64,000 nucleotides of DNA from Heliocidaris erythrogramma. Its lineage: Eukaryota > Echinodermata > Echinoidea > Camarodonta > Echinometridae. The notes under the pieces are model-generated. The model was given only the letters and a program-made list of their open reading frames with translations, did not search any database and was not told the origin of the DNA. Position numbers and translations under genes: made by a program. The stretch lies in assembly GCA_025617745.1 (NCBI GenBank), contig CM046863.1:5516015-5580014 (forward strand), given 5' to 3'. Shown one piece after another: positions 33,081-43,709 of the stretch (its first letter is position 1; every line of letters begins with the position of its first letter).

Positions 33081-33887
33081 TTTCCTCGAATGGGTGTGTT
33101 GAGTAGACTTTTGTAACAGACGTTTTAGAAATTTTTGATAAATGTACTCTTGCTGGTTTTTTCGTTTTTCTTTTGTCTTAGATGTAGAAAATATAATAAA
33201 ACAGTATTTAAAAAAAAGCTTTTGACAAGGAAATCATTATTTGTGCAAAATATATAGGAGAATTAAATAATTATGCATTAAAACACACGGGGACGAAAGG
33301 GGACTCACATACATACATACACCCTCAAGCTGTTTCTGAATAAAACATGGACAAATGTTTCCCATTGTTTTGTCTGTCGTTGTAATTGTACTCAACAGGA
33401 CATTCACAGACACCGTACAAAATACATCAGCAAATATCTTGTTAGTCTTTGTTTTTGGTTAGAATCAAATGAATGTATGAGGTTGCATGAATTCATAATG
33501 GAATGTTCGTTTAAAATTCAAAGGTCTGGTTGGGCAGACAGTCCAGAATAGAATGTTAATTCATTGCGGCGTATTTTTTTTACGGGGGGGGGGGGGGGCA
33601 CAAGATGGCCATGCCCCACCCCTTATTGGTGGGTAAGAAAATGGGAAGATGAGTGAGGAAGATGAAAATATATTCCCGGGAAAATGAAATAGGGGTCAAT
33701 TTTCGCAGACTCTGGTGGTTCCTCCCCGGGGATAGGAGGGGGGGGGGGGGGGGGGCCGGGTACAAACGACCTTTTGATATGCGTTTTGACTTTTGATAGT
33801 GGGTACTGATAGAATGATTCACGACACCTCAACATGCATATTATAGCCTACTTGAATCCAGATATGATTTTAATATGAAGAAATGGG
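33081..33887. other. Non-coding with poly-G tracts
   Basis: Poly-G tracts at about 33585 (14 G) and 33738 (18 G). No supported coding region. Confidence 0.5.
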
Positions 33888-34161
33888 GTAACCTCGCTAT
33901 TCATAAGGACCGCTATTCATAAAGACCACTTATTCATAAGGACCGCTATCCATAATGCGTGACTAAATGAATAGCGGTTTTGTATGAAATGCGGTCCTTC
34001 TAAATAGCGAGCAAACCATAGACAAGTTACCTTACTATTCATAAGGACCTCCATTCATAAGGATCATTATTCATAACTATGCATAAGGACTGCTATTCAT
34101 AACGCGTGTTAAATGAATATAGCGGTTTTTTATGAATAGCTGTCCTTTTGAATAGCGACCG
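33888..34161. repeat. Duplicated palindromic unit built of CTATTCATAAGGACC iterations
   Basis: Two consecutive units (about 33888-34013 and 34027-34161) each begin with GTTACC/GGTAACC, run through three or four copies of CTATTCATAAGGACC-like words, pass TAATGCGTG or TAACGCGTG, then return with inverse words (AATAGCGG, GTCCTT, AATAGCG). Each unit is a long imperfect palindrome, and the two are arranged in direct tandem. Confidence 0.8.
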
Positions 34162-34539
34162 GACCCGGAAGAAATACATGTTGATCAAAGCAGGGGGCTA
34201 TTTCACTGAAGAGCTGAAGTAGATATCCATATCTGTTGGAAGAAAAGAGGAAAGATTTTAGAAAAATAGCATCCATTGTGTATTTGATAATTAAACAAGC
34301 AACAATTAGAATTAAAATAAAACCCTGAAATTTAGAGCTTCATATTAACACAGTTAGTGCCAACTCTTTAAAACTATTTAAAGAGGAAAAAAGTTTGTCC
34401 AGTTGGACACATACAATTTTCAAGGCTATTCAAAAGCAACCAAATTAGTAAAGTCTCAAGAAAATTCAGTTACATGGTATGTTTATGTGAAAAAAAATAT
34501 GTGTAGCTAGATTGTATTGAGGTACTAATAACAAACAGG

Positions 34540-35600
34540 GGCAGTTGCCCTCCCCCCCCCCCCCGAAAATATTGAGAGGGCAAATATATAATTTTGCCCC
34601 CCCCCCCGTAACCGTGGATAAGCTGGTAATTAGGTGTTGAAAAAATCATATAGAGTACTACTAGGCTGTTTTGCCCCCCCCCCCCCCTCATCCAAAAACG
34701 GATCAACGCCCCTGATAGCAACCTTACTCTTACAGCATAGGCCTACCATGCAAAACTGGAGCAGAATTTGTCTTCGTTCTCAGCGGTAAGCATTCATCTT
34801 CATCATCATCTTTTGTAAAATAGATGAAGTAGAGTGTAGAGAAGCATTATTCTGTATTAAGAAAAAAAAAATGAGATACGCTCATCCTCACCCTCTTGTT
34901 GTTTTCAAAGAGGATAAATACTAACTGCATGTACAATCCATCCTAAAAAGATTTGTGGATTTTAATTTAAAGTGTAATGTTATTTTGTTTTGTTTCTGTT
35001 TGCATTAATTGAAAGTATTTTGAATCTGGTCTACAAATAGTAGAATCAAGACTAAATATTACCCCCCCCCCCCCTCTCTCTCTCTCTTGAAATAAAAAAA
35101 AATAAAACCTCATCATGCTTGCCTTTGACCTTGTCTCAAGTTTGTGGAAAGTTACAAGTTACAAATACAACTACAAGCATTATGGTTAGGGCCTAGGCCT
35201 AGACCTATTTCTTAAATTTTTAAATACAAGTGTTTGATCTAGCTTGGATGATATTATTTATAGAAAAATATATCGATGATGATTATCACAAATTCAATGC
35301 ATGGTTTAAGTTGAATTTAAATATAAAAAAGAAGGCTTCTTTTTGTTAAGTGTCCGGTCATCCGAATCTGATCCCCCATCCATCAATCATGATCATCATC
35401 GCTCCATTCAGCATCCGAACAATTTTTTTAAATTTAACGTTACATGCATGCTAACAGCTCTATCTATTACCCTGGATTACCAAATTTGTTTCATCATCAT
35501 TTCAAATAAGTTAATTTAAATTTATAACTAAAATCAAACCTTGATCATGTTGATTGATCCATCGTCGAGCTCTGAGTCTTAGACTTAGGCGGTCAGATCG
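34540..35600. repeat. Diverged single copy of the 1-4 kb tandem-unit block
   Basis: From the two poly-C tracts (about 34550 and 34597) through TACCATGCAAAACTG, GTCTTCGTTCTCAG, the TCATC run, CTCATCCTCACCCTCTTG and TTATTTTGTTTTGTTTCTGT, this follows the order of the left-end unit. It then matches the 3.6-3.9 kb flank. The CTA/AAT triplet stretch is missing. The donor-like GGTAAGC is kept. Confidence 0.8.
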
Positions 35601-35980
35601 AGAGTGAGAACTGTCGCAATCTATAATGTACACGGTACATATGCACACGGACATTGATCGAAATCGAAATATAGTGCAGTAGCAGCGAAATAGAGCAGAA
35701 GAACGTTAGCAACCTCACAAATATATATATTATTGTATCGTAAAGTAAAATTATAAATTTATAACCATTTTAATCTTTTTTTGCAACAATTAAAAAAAAA
35801 TTATGACATTAAAGAAACATCAGAAAAAAAACAATAAGTGGATTTTTCCTTTTAATTCCATGAAATTTCATGGAAAAAATAATAAATAAAAAAAATAAAA
35901 CCTCATCATGCTTGCCTTTGACCTTGTCTCAAGTTTTGGGCTCCGGCGTTTTTAGGGGGTAGGTGTCCGGATACGGGCTT
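35601..35980. other. Non-coding, AT-rich
   Basis: Contains a second short copy of AAAACCTCATCATGCTTGCC (about 35900, also 35103), a local duplication. No gene. Confidence 0.5.
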
Positions 35981-36197
35981 AAGAAGCTCTGAAAAGCGAT
36001 GCAGAGAAGTACAAGAGATACTATGATCGGAATGCTAATGTGACCAGGTGTTGGTCTTGTTACCCACAGAGCAAAACAAGTTGTTGCTCAAATGGAAAGG
36101 TCCATTTTCTGTGCTTGGTGTGAAGTGTGCCTGTGACTACGTAGTGGATGTAGATGGTATCACAAAAACATATCACTTTAACTTACTTATTTGCTAA
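35981..36197 (+). pseudogene. Ty3/gypsy integrase C-terminal fragment
   Basis: The piece A-L-K-S-D-A-E-K-Y-K-R-Y-Y-D-R-N from 35985 is followed, after a frameshift and loss of a few residues, by LVLLPTEQNKLLLKWKGPFS and YVVDVDGITKTYHFNLL in frame from 36051 to a TAA at 36195-36197. This is the GPY/F-type C-terminal module of gypsy integrases (VLVLLP...KLLxKWxGPFxV). About 70 residues survive. No RT or LTR was found nearby. Confidence 0.8.
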
Positions 36198-36262
36198 ACC
36201 GTCAGAGCTTTCGCGCTTTTTGGCGAGAAAGGGGAAACTACCGGTCCCTGTTACAGTGCAGT

Positions 36263-36352
36263 ATCCCTGATAGCAGAAAGTGGTAAAAATTACGTGATAT
36301 TTACGTCGTGGTTTTCGTCTTTTTTACGTCCTGTAATTACGTCAATAATTAC
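36263..36352. repeat. Solo arm of the GACGTC fold-back element
   Basis: TATCCCTGATAGCAGAAAGT, then TTTACGTCGTGGTTTTCGTC and TTACGTCCTGTAATTACGTC match the inverse of the right arm at 29575-29664. Confidence 0.8.
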
Positions 36353-38269
36353 ATCTAAATACCATGACACGATGGCTGCACGTGAAGAGAGTCCTACACT
36401 CTTAATTGGCCTACAAACGTGCACTGATTATACTTGACCTGACGTGAATTTCTAGGTCACACGCCACGATCTACAATTGAAATTCCAATGTTGAAAGGAA
36501 ACAAAGCAGTAACTGGTATTTGCTTTTCAAAGTTCCACTCCAAGACAAACGTGTTGTCTTTTAACTCAAACAGAAGGTACCATAACTGTATCAACACAAG
36601 TAATACATTGATGGGGATTGTGACTACTTCATTTATTACATTTGTCACCGCTCATGAACTTTTAGTTTCTTCTCTACTTTCTCCTACAACCCATGAGAAA
36701 GAAATGATGATGTGCTGATACAAACATTTCCATATCTTTTTACTAGAGGCGGCGCTCCGGGGGGGGGGGTACAGTTCCCAACCCCACTCAATTTTCGAAC
36801 ACCCTCAAAGTGCCCCTTTTCTTTTTATAAAATGCCTGTTTTACTTGGCATTGGCGGATCCAGGGGGGGGGCACAGCCGGCCCGTGCCCCCCCCCCTTTT
36901 GGAAGAGAAGTATGAATTTTTGCCATAGACGATCCGCCATTTTCTCGATTGTGCCCCCCCCCCCCTTTTAGAGTAAAGACCTTTTTTTTTTTTTTTTTTT
37001 TGCTTGTCAGGCAGTTATGGAGGGACACTGAACCCCATAACCCCTTACTAAGCGATTTTTGAAGGTTTGGCGAATTATTTTTTTTTGTGCCTCATGACTC
37101 ATGGTTTCGAAACTGTAAAAGGCAATCCAACCTTGGTAATAAGTTGATTTGTGTGAAAGCACAAAAAATAAGAAAAACAGGATATATGGAAAGTTTGAAA
37201 GAAATCTCAAATTGGCAGTTTCGAGGGTCCATTGTCACAAACTTGTGGACAACTCTCCCGTTTGTCGTACACAAAAATATCATTAACTGTCATCCGAGTC
37301 ACCTTTATGCCTGGAAGACATCTTTCGGGGATGGCGCTGGGCCAGCGCTACAGGGGGGGGGGGGGGGGCAAGGGGGCGGTCCCCCTCTATGATTTTTCAA
37401 GTGACCACCTTCCCCCTAAAATAGAAAAAAGAAACAGAAGAAACAAAAAGAATATATATATAGGCTCTATTTTATGTTAATATACATGTATAATTCGTTG
37501 GAATGACCCAGTTGTGGGTCGGTCAATGGAGGTGCACACAGCTTTGATTTTCATTATCAGATTATTCATCAATTGTCTATTGTTTTGAACTACTTTGGTT
37601 ATATTTTTGTATTATCATTATCATTATCATCATCACCATCATCATCATTATCGTCATCATTTGTTCATCTTAAACATGAATAATCTCAGTTGTGGGCAAG
37701 GGGGCACTATGCCTGCCCACTTATATCCAAACTAGAGTAGAGCAGAACTGCGTATTATGCAATGAATAGAATTAAAATAAAAATAGAAAAAAAATTAATA
37801 TGTGATATTAAAGAGAATGTAGGAGTAGGGTATAGCAACTTGAACTGATCAAAAAGAAATTTTCCATTCTCATCATAAGTTCCATCTTTTCTTGAAAAAA
37901 TCTGGAAGCTACCTTGAAAAATAATCTTGAGTTTAATTAAACTGATTTATATATAAATTAAAGCACCTCCAACCAGGGGGTGTCGATCCGTGTTCATGAT
38001 GGGGGGGGGGGGGGGGGGGGGGTGACCGGCCGGCGAAGTGAAGTCAGTGGCGTATCTAGGCATTATGGGGCCTGGGGCAAACAATGAAGTTACCCCCACC
38101 CCCCCCCCCCCCCCCCAAGAGTGCCTAAACTTACCTACGTTATTGTACAAGCGATGGAGCAATGGAGCAAAGCGACCGAGCGAAAAAAATGATAGAACCG
38201 TAAACAAAGCAATTTCTTGTGCATTTTACCCAGGAAATTTTGCAATTGACTACCGTAATTGAGCGGTAG
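36353..38269. other. Non-coding, many G/C homopolymers and repeat remnants
   Basis: Poly-G at 36760, 36865, 37350 and 38000; poly-C at 36885, 36954 and 38099. The poly-tracts near 36845-36870 and 38043-38060 follow CATTGGCGGATCCAGG and CAGTGGCGTATCTAGG, probable ends of a dispersed DNA-element family. A 76-aa frame at 36488-36718 matches nothing known to me. A TCATTA-type microsatellite lies near 37612-37655. Confidence 0.5.
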
Positions 38270-39072
38270 AGAAGCTCAAAACTTAATTAGAAGGGACTGT
38301 GAATCAATACCATTATATGTAACATATTGCTTTCGATTACTTAAATAACTTTTAAGCCAAGAGAATAAAGTTTAGAAAATAATATATCATGATTGAGCGT
38401 GTCGAACGCTTTACTAAAGTCTAAAAATATTCCAATAACGTGCTTTTTTTTGCAATGGCGTCTGTAATTTTATCATAAATTTGGACAAGAGCTAGGCCAG
38501 TGGAATGGTTTTTTTCTAAATCCGTATTGGTTCGGATTTAGTACTTTATGGAGGTTTAAAAAACTATATAATCTATTATAAACAATTTTCTCTAAGATTT
38601 TAGATATACTGGGGAGGATAGAAATAGGACGGTAATTGCTGATTTCATGATGGTCATCCTTTTTAAAAATTGGAGTTACATTGGCTTTTTTTAACAAGTC
38701 AGGAAAAATACCTGACTGTAAAGACTGATAAATATATGTGTTAGTGGGTCAGCAATGAAATGGATTAATTCCTTTAATAGTGAAGTACTTATTTTATCAT
38801 GACCTTGGGATTTCGAATAATGATTTAGTGATATTAATTATTTCATTGGAGTTTGTGGGATTTAAAAAGAGAGATGCCAGAGTCGGTTCTGAAAAGAATT
38901 GCGTATAATGAGCGTTATTTGGAGTAGCAATTTTGGCAGCAAGTTGAGGACTAATATTAGTGAAAAAAGAATTAAAGCAATCGGCATAGTCATTAGAATC
39001 TACAATTTTGTTACCATTAAAAGTAAAATCATCTTTTGGTAAAGTGTCACTTTTAGTTCCCATAACTAACAA
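38270..39072 (-). pseudogene. CR1/Jockey-like LINE, pre-RT and RT N-terminal part
   Basis: The minus-strand protein pieces read NDYADCFNSFFTNISPQLA (about 39000-38944), NSNEIINITKSLFEI (about 38862), then ANVTPIFKKDDHHEISNYRP with ISILPSISKILEKIV (38683-38580), QYGFRK, and in another frame HVIGIFLDFSKAFDTLNHDI (about 38445-38386). The catalytic FADD part is absent. Frameshifts occur at about 38510 and 38700-38800. The right edge abuts the Penelope fragment at 39075. Confidence 0.82.
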
Positions 39073-39074
39073 TA

Positions 39075-39362
39075 GCTGAACAATCCAGCTTGCGCACAAA
39101 GCTATGCCGACGATCAATTCTCAATTATGACCCGGTCCAGAAGCTCAGCGCATTTACGCTTTCTGGAAGCTGCTTACATTCAATCGCGTGAACCTCTTCT
39201 GTGCAGACAAAAGGAGTTCGTCCAAGCTTTGCAATTGTTCTGAAATTACGGCATCTATAGGTTGCGTCCGGGTTAAACCGAGTATTATATACCTGCGTGA
39301 TAACCTGATGAGTGCAGGTCGAAAAGCTTCGTTATCATGTCTCTTTTTCGTGCCATATTGAA
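39075..39362 (+). mobile_element. Penelope-like element, 3'-terminal fragment
   Basis: Matches 6562-6872 with few substitutions, covering the last 56 codons of the ORF, the 3' UTR and the ribozyme. About 25 bp between the stop codon and the ribozyme, present in the first copy, are absent here. Confidence 0.92.
39296..39339 (+). ncRNA. Hammerhead ribozyme, second copy
   Basis: CTGATGA at 39305-39311 and GAAA at 39321-39324. Stem I pairs 39296-39304 with 39331-39339. Predicted cleavage is after 39330. All core and stem positions equal those of the copy at 6806. Confidence 0.82.
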
Positions 39363-39650
39363 TATTTATTAGCAAAATAGCCAACCACATAAACCGTCTC
39401 ATGAGAAGAAAAAAAAACGCCTCATGTTAAAAGTGAATGGCAGACAAGTGTGTCAGGTGTGTCAGAAAAGAGTCAGTCACCAAATAGAAACACCCCTTTC
39501 TACACGCATGAAAGCTTCTATTACTAGAAAGCTTTTATCATGTCTATATGCCACCTTTGTATATGCTCACATGCCTTTCAAAATGCGGTTCCCATAATTT
39601 AGTCGATATCAGCAGCTCAGGTCGTCCGCATGCTTTAAGTCGTCATTAAA
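39363..39650. other. Probable promoter / 5' UTR upstream of the HNMT-like exon
   Basis: No coding. Contains the inverted words GAAAGCTTC and GAAAGCTTT near 39510-39535. No clear TATA at a usual distance. Confidence 0.3.
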
Positions 39651-39870
39651 ATGGATCCATATCAAGAGAAGTTCCGCAGTTTGTTTCACGATCCTTTTCA
39701 CTACGTCAAATCATACGAGGTCTTCCTAAAACGTTCCAGCTATTTCCCATTACTCAAGACATGGATTGACGAGGAGTTCCCAAATATTGTAGTAAATAAC
39801 CTAGCTGCTTCTGTTGCTCGTAATAACAATGATGAAGTATTGAAGATGATGGGAGTAGGTGGTGGATCAG
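39651..39870 (+). CDS. HNMT-like: First coding exon of a histamine N-methyltransferase-like gene
   Basis: The ATG at 39651 opens 73 codons plus one base, ending at CAG|GTAGGT, a good splice donor. The peptide has the N-terminal pattern of HNMT-family SAM-dependent methyltransferases: FRSLFHDPFHYVKSYEVFLK, then a helix ending in WIDEEFPNIV, and finally KMMGVGGGSG, which is the glycine-rich SAM-binding motif I (GxGxG-like GGGSG). In vertebrate HNMT the same order (LF.D...YV.S...FL, then SIGGGAG) is found at residues about 5-65. The enzyme methylates small amines with SAM in the cytosol. No later exon was recognised to 64 kb, so the gene has a long first intron, continues outside, or this is an orphan exon. 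LINE and Penelope fragments lie just upstream. Confidence 0.7.
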
Positions 39871-40257
39871 GTAGGTGATAATTTCCTTTTTGTTAGGTAT
39901 TCACATACTACGTTTGACCCTTTCATGAAAGCATTATTTCAGGGCTAACATTTTGTTATTCATTTCATTTCTTTTCATTTTATTTTATTTCAAAACGGCA
40001 ACACTTGCTTGAGCCAATGGCAGTTCTTCTGCAAGTCCGTGCATACATAAACAAGTACCAAGTGGTACAGAACACGGCGTGAGGGCAAAAAAGTAAAATG
40101 AAGCTTTTTATGTGTGAGGAATGGGAGTAAAGACTGTACACTATCCATCCATCCTATAAGAAACGAAGTATCATGTTGCATGCTAGTCAAGCCCTTTAAA
40201 GTTGGCCGCCATTATCCTTTAACCTCATTTTTAACCCGATTTTCCAGGCCCGAAAAT
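39871..40257 (+). other. Non-coding, presumed first intron
   Basis: Follows the splice donor of the HNMT-like exon. Nothing recognised. Confidence 0.35.
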
Positions 40258-40343
40258 TTCTCTCACCTCGTTCCCCTCTCTCTCTTTCACTCACAGTCTC
40301 TAGCTCTCTCTTGCTCTCGCTTACTCCCTCTCTCCCTCTCCCC

Positions 40344-40374
<31 letters not shown>

Positions 40375-40383
40375 CCACACACG
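40258..40383. repeat. CT-rich / (CA)n microsatellite
   Basis: CTCTCT blocks from about 40258 and CTCTCTCTCTCTCTCACACA near 40347, ending in CACACACACCCACACAC. Confidence 0.95.
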
Positions 40384-40562
40384 TACTTCCTGTTCATTTC
40401 ATGATTTTTTTTGTTACATTTCATTACCATCATGTGTATAAAACAATTACCAAAATAATGTTAGAGGAATATAATGTGATCATAAATTAATTTTAAAATT
40501 TATGTATTATTCTCATAACAACATTATTAGGTATGATTGCATGACCAAAAGGAAATAATTTG

Positions 40563-40570
40563 CTACACAT
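40563..40570. repeat. Target duplication of MITE, left
   Basis: CTACACAT, repeated at 40689-40696. Confidence 0.85.
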
Positions 40571-40688
40571 CATGGGCGTTAATCGTTACGTAACTCTATT
40601 CATCATGGGGGGGGGGGGCGGCTATTGTGTCGTCTCCCCCCCCCCCCCCCCCATGATGAATAGAGTTACGTAACGATTAACGCCCATG
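40571..40688. mobile_element. 118-bp hairpin MITE, hAT-type target
   Basis: Both arms are CATGGGCGTTAATCG + TTACGTAACTCTATTCATC + ATGGGG, perfectly complementary for 36 bp and extended by poly-G (left) and poly-C (right). The loop is about 18 nt. The 8-bp duplication CTACACAT flanks it, as expected for hAT-superfamily transposition. No coding capacity. Confidence 0.9.
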
Positions 40689-40696
40689 CTACACAT
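40689..40696. repeat. Target duplication of MITE, right
   Basis: CTACACAT, as at 40563-40570. Confidence 0.85.
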
Positions 40697-41229
40697 ACCG
40701 GTACATGCACTCAGTGTAAAACAAAAAAAATACATTTGTACAATTATTGAAATACTTGGTTTTGCGGTATGAACAAAAAGACTTTCTTGTTTTGTGTAAT
40801 GTTTAGCTTTCCATTGGGCCATGCCCTGCCAAGTGGTGTCAAAAACATATATTTTTAATGTGTTTAGCTATATATCTTTCTATTTTGTACTACTTCCATA
40901 ATAAACATATCAAATCAAAAAACTGTAGGTTATGTTTATTTGCGTCTGCTCATACATGTCATACATATTATTGTCTAGGGTGATTGAACATAACATAATC
41001 TTCAATAAACTGAGTATTACGGTCTTTTCATTAAGAAGAGTAAATTGAAACATTCTAAAAATTTTCCTTAACTGGCATCAAAACTCTTGTATCTCCAGCA
41101 CATTTCCAGAATAGAAGATCAATAGTTTCCTTTACTTATTAGTTTCAGAAAGGTAAAACTATCCTTGATCTGTCACAAAATCTATAAATCTTTTAAATTC
41201 TAGCTTTAGCCTACCTGTCAAGCTCTCTT
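40697..41229. other. Non-coding, AT-rich
   Basis: Nothing recognised. Confidence 0.4.
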
Positions 41230-41400
41230 TTTTAAAATTTTTTTATTAGGACTTTCGACTTCATCCCCTACGAAGTTGTTGTAATGTGTAAACAGCAATG
41301 AGTTACATGTGGATACTTCCTTTCCATGTCCATCTGAGGAAAAGAAAATCAACATAATAAAATGACCAAGATACCCCAAGTTACCTCGACTCAGTATTAT
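41230..41400. repeat. Third dispersed copy of the left-end block (fragment)
   Basis: AGGACTTTCGACTTCATCC and, after about 60 bp, TCCATGTCCATCTGAGGAAA followed by ATCAACATAAT parallel 3376-3510 in the same order and orientation, with indels. Confidence 0.55.
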
Positions 41401-43582
41401 TTTTCAACGAAGCATCTTGGTCTCGTCTAAAATCAAGACTGAATAGAATTCACCCCATGACCATCATGCGCTGTGTATAGTTAGGACTGGACTGGAGAAA
41501 ATGTAACTAATTATTATACGACCCCCACAGTTAATCAGTCTAGGCCTAATTGGTTTCATTGATTTTTGTAATTGGAAGCTTCTGTAATAAATAAACATAT
41601 CAATTCGTTTATAGAGAAACACTGTTAAAAAAATCCCTTAAAAATGGCAAATTGTAATTGTGGGGAAACAAACTCAATAATGATGAATGTTAGACCTTCA
41701 GTTAACATCAGCCCAAACCAAGGTTAGTCTCAGTCCGATTCATTGTTTGTCTGTATGTATGAAAGTAGACTAGAAGTAGATCAGGGTCTACGTAGTAAGT
41801 AGTAAACTCCAAGTCTACATCGATCTAACTTAGATATAACTATCTTCCTCGACACCAAGCTTAACTCAGACCCTAGAATCTAAGTTAGATCTATCTTTTC
41901 TTGGCTCAGCTCCGCTCCATAGTGAAGTAGGCTAACACTTAGATCTATCCAATTTAGATCCAAGAGTCTAACTTACATACCCGACAGGGTAAGTTGTGCT
42001 AGTGCCTGATGGTAGATCTCCGACATATTCAATGCTGAAGTAAGAAGAATTCATCCCATGACCATGTCATCCAAGGCCAAGTTAATTGGCATGCTCTGGC
42101 TCTTCAAGATAAAGTTTGAAATAATGAAGAAATAATCCGTCTAACATTAATAGGGCCAAGCACAAAGTCTTTAATAAATGATGTTATAAATCAGGAGATT
42201 GGTTAATATCTGGACCAAAAATTCGAAGAAAAAAAATCGAAATTATAAATTTTCTGTTGAAATTGAGTCAGAAAATAGCTCTTTTATTTTTTATGCAAAG
42301 CCACAGGGAAAAAAATAAATAAATAAAACAGAACCGCCCCCTTTCCTCAATTTACAAAAATCCGGACGAGAAGCTAGGAATCAATTTTACTTGGCCTAGG
42401 CCCCTATATAAACAGCAACACTAGTCTACTATAACGTTAGATCTATGTCAGACTTAGAAGTCAATTAGAGAGTCGATTCTGGTCAGTTGAGTTACACCTT
42501 ATTGAGTATAGTCTAAGTTACTTTGTGACGTGAAGCCTCTGTCTCTGGCTCAGCTAACGGCTGACCTATGCAGATGTCGTAGTGTAGCCACGCCGGGCTC
42601 AGCCGGCTACCTATCCAGTAGAAACGTAATCCAGCCAGCTAGCCAGTGGACAAAAATTTTATTTTTGGGTTCATAATTTAATTATGTTAGTGTTACCGTA
42701 TGCCTTACTTAGTTGCTTTCAGGCTTTCAAATCAGATTTCTGGACTTAAAGGTTGACTAAATTAGAGAGAAAATGGGTGCTCTTTCCATGTAGTTTTGCC
42801 TTCTAATCACGAATCTGCCAATCGATTGTCCAAATTATGTCTCATTTTGGCGAAAAGGGGGGAAAAGTAGAGGTCTTGAGACCGTTCCTTAAAACTCGTG
42901 AGCTGATTGGCTAACCCCCAAGTGACGTATGAAAAGTAAGAGGCACAAGATCTGCAGGCTGCAGCATATAATATTGTACACAGAATGCGGTATTTGACCC
43001 CTCTGTTCAACGGACAATTTATGAACAAAGGAAATTAATCAATATAATCTTAGGAGTGAATAATCATTAGCAATATATCTTCTACAAGATCAGAAAACGC
43101 TTTTACCCAAATATACAGCCCTTGTTTTTTTTTTTAGCTTTTCTTTTGAACAATGTTCTCATCCATCTGAACTTTCCGAACGATTAAATTTTGCATTGGT
43201 CATAAACGCGTGCACAGCCGTTTTATGCGTCTGTATGTACTACACATCTTTAGTACGGCAGTGACTATGTTCCCCTCGCACATAGCGACTGGTTAAAGCC
43301 TTTGTTTTGTTTATTTCACTTACGGCTTTTTTTTTTTACTTCGCTTTACATAGTACATTAGTACTGACTTAGATTTTGGCTGAATTCGAGTAACTTATAT
43401 AGGCCTAGAGAGAGGAAAAGTGCCCGCGATTCCGAGTTGGAGGACTTTTCTGAGCCATGCAGATACGAACTCTGATTTATCAGATGATTTACCCCGAAGG
43501 CAAAGACGCTCAAGTGGCAAGGGGAAATTCGACCATATATGTTTGAACCCCTCGCAGAATACGGTGAAGGGCCGTGGGTGAA
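41401..43582. other. Non-coding, CTAG-rich part and AT-rich part
   Basis: 41700-42000 and 42420-42630 are rich in CTAG and TAGATC words. Around 42900, GATTGGCT (inverse CCAAT) and TGACGTATG resemble promoter boxes, analogous to 4490, but no transcript start could be tied to them. Confidence 0.35.
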
Positions 43583-43709
43583 GTAACTCCAGGGAGCTTC
43601 AACGCGTTGGAGCTCCCTGGAGTTACGGGTGAAGTAGACCGAAAATGCTGTCTCGCGTTCGTTAGGTCGTCGTATAGCTAACGAACGAGAGACAGAATTT
43701 TCGGTCTAC
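43583..43709. repeat. Two adjacent palindromes separated by a direct repeat
   Basis: Palindrome 1 (43583-43626): arms GTAACTCCAGGGAGCT and its exact inverse, with CAACGCGTTG, itself palindromic, at the centre. Palindrome 2 (43634-43709): arms of about 32 bp, GTAGACCGAAAAT.CTGTCTC then GTTCGTTAG, around a 9-12-nt loop. GGGTGAAG precedes palindrome 1, separates the two and follows palindrome 2. Confidence 0.88.

Noticed and set aside
36457..36718. Overlapping frames on both strands (63 and 76 aa)
   Set aside because: No motif of an integrase, RNase H or envelope. Proximity to the gypsy fragment alone is not evidence.
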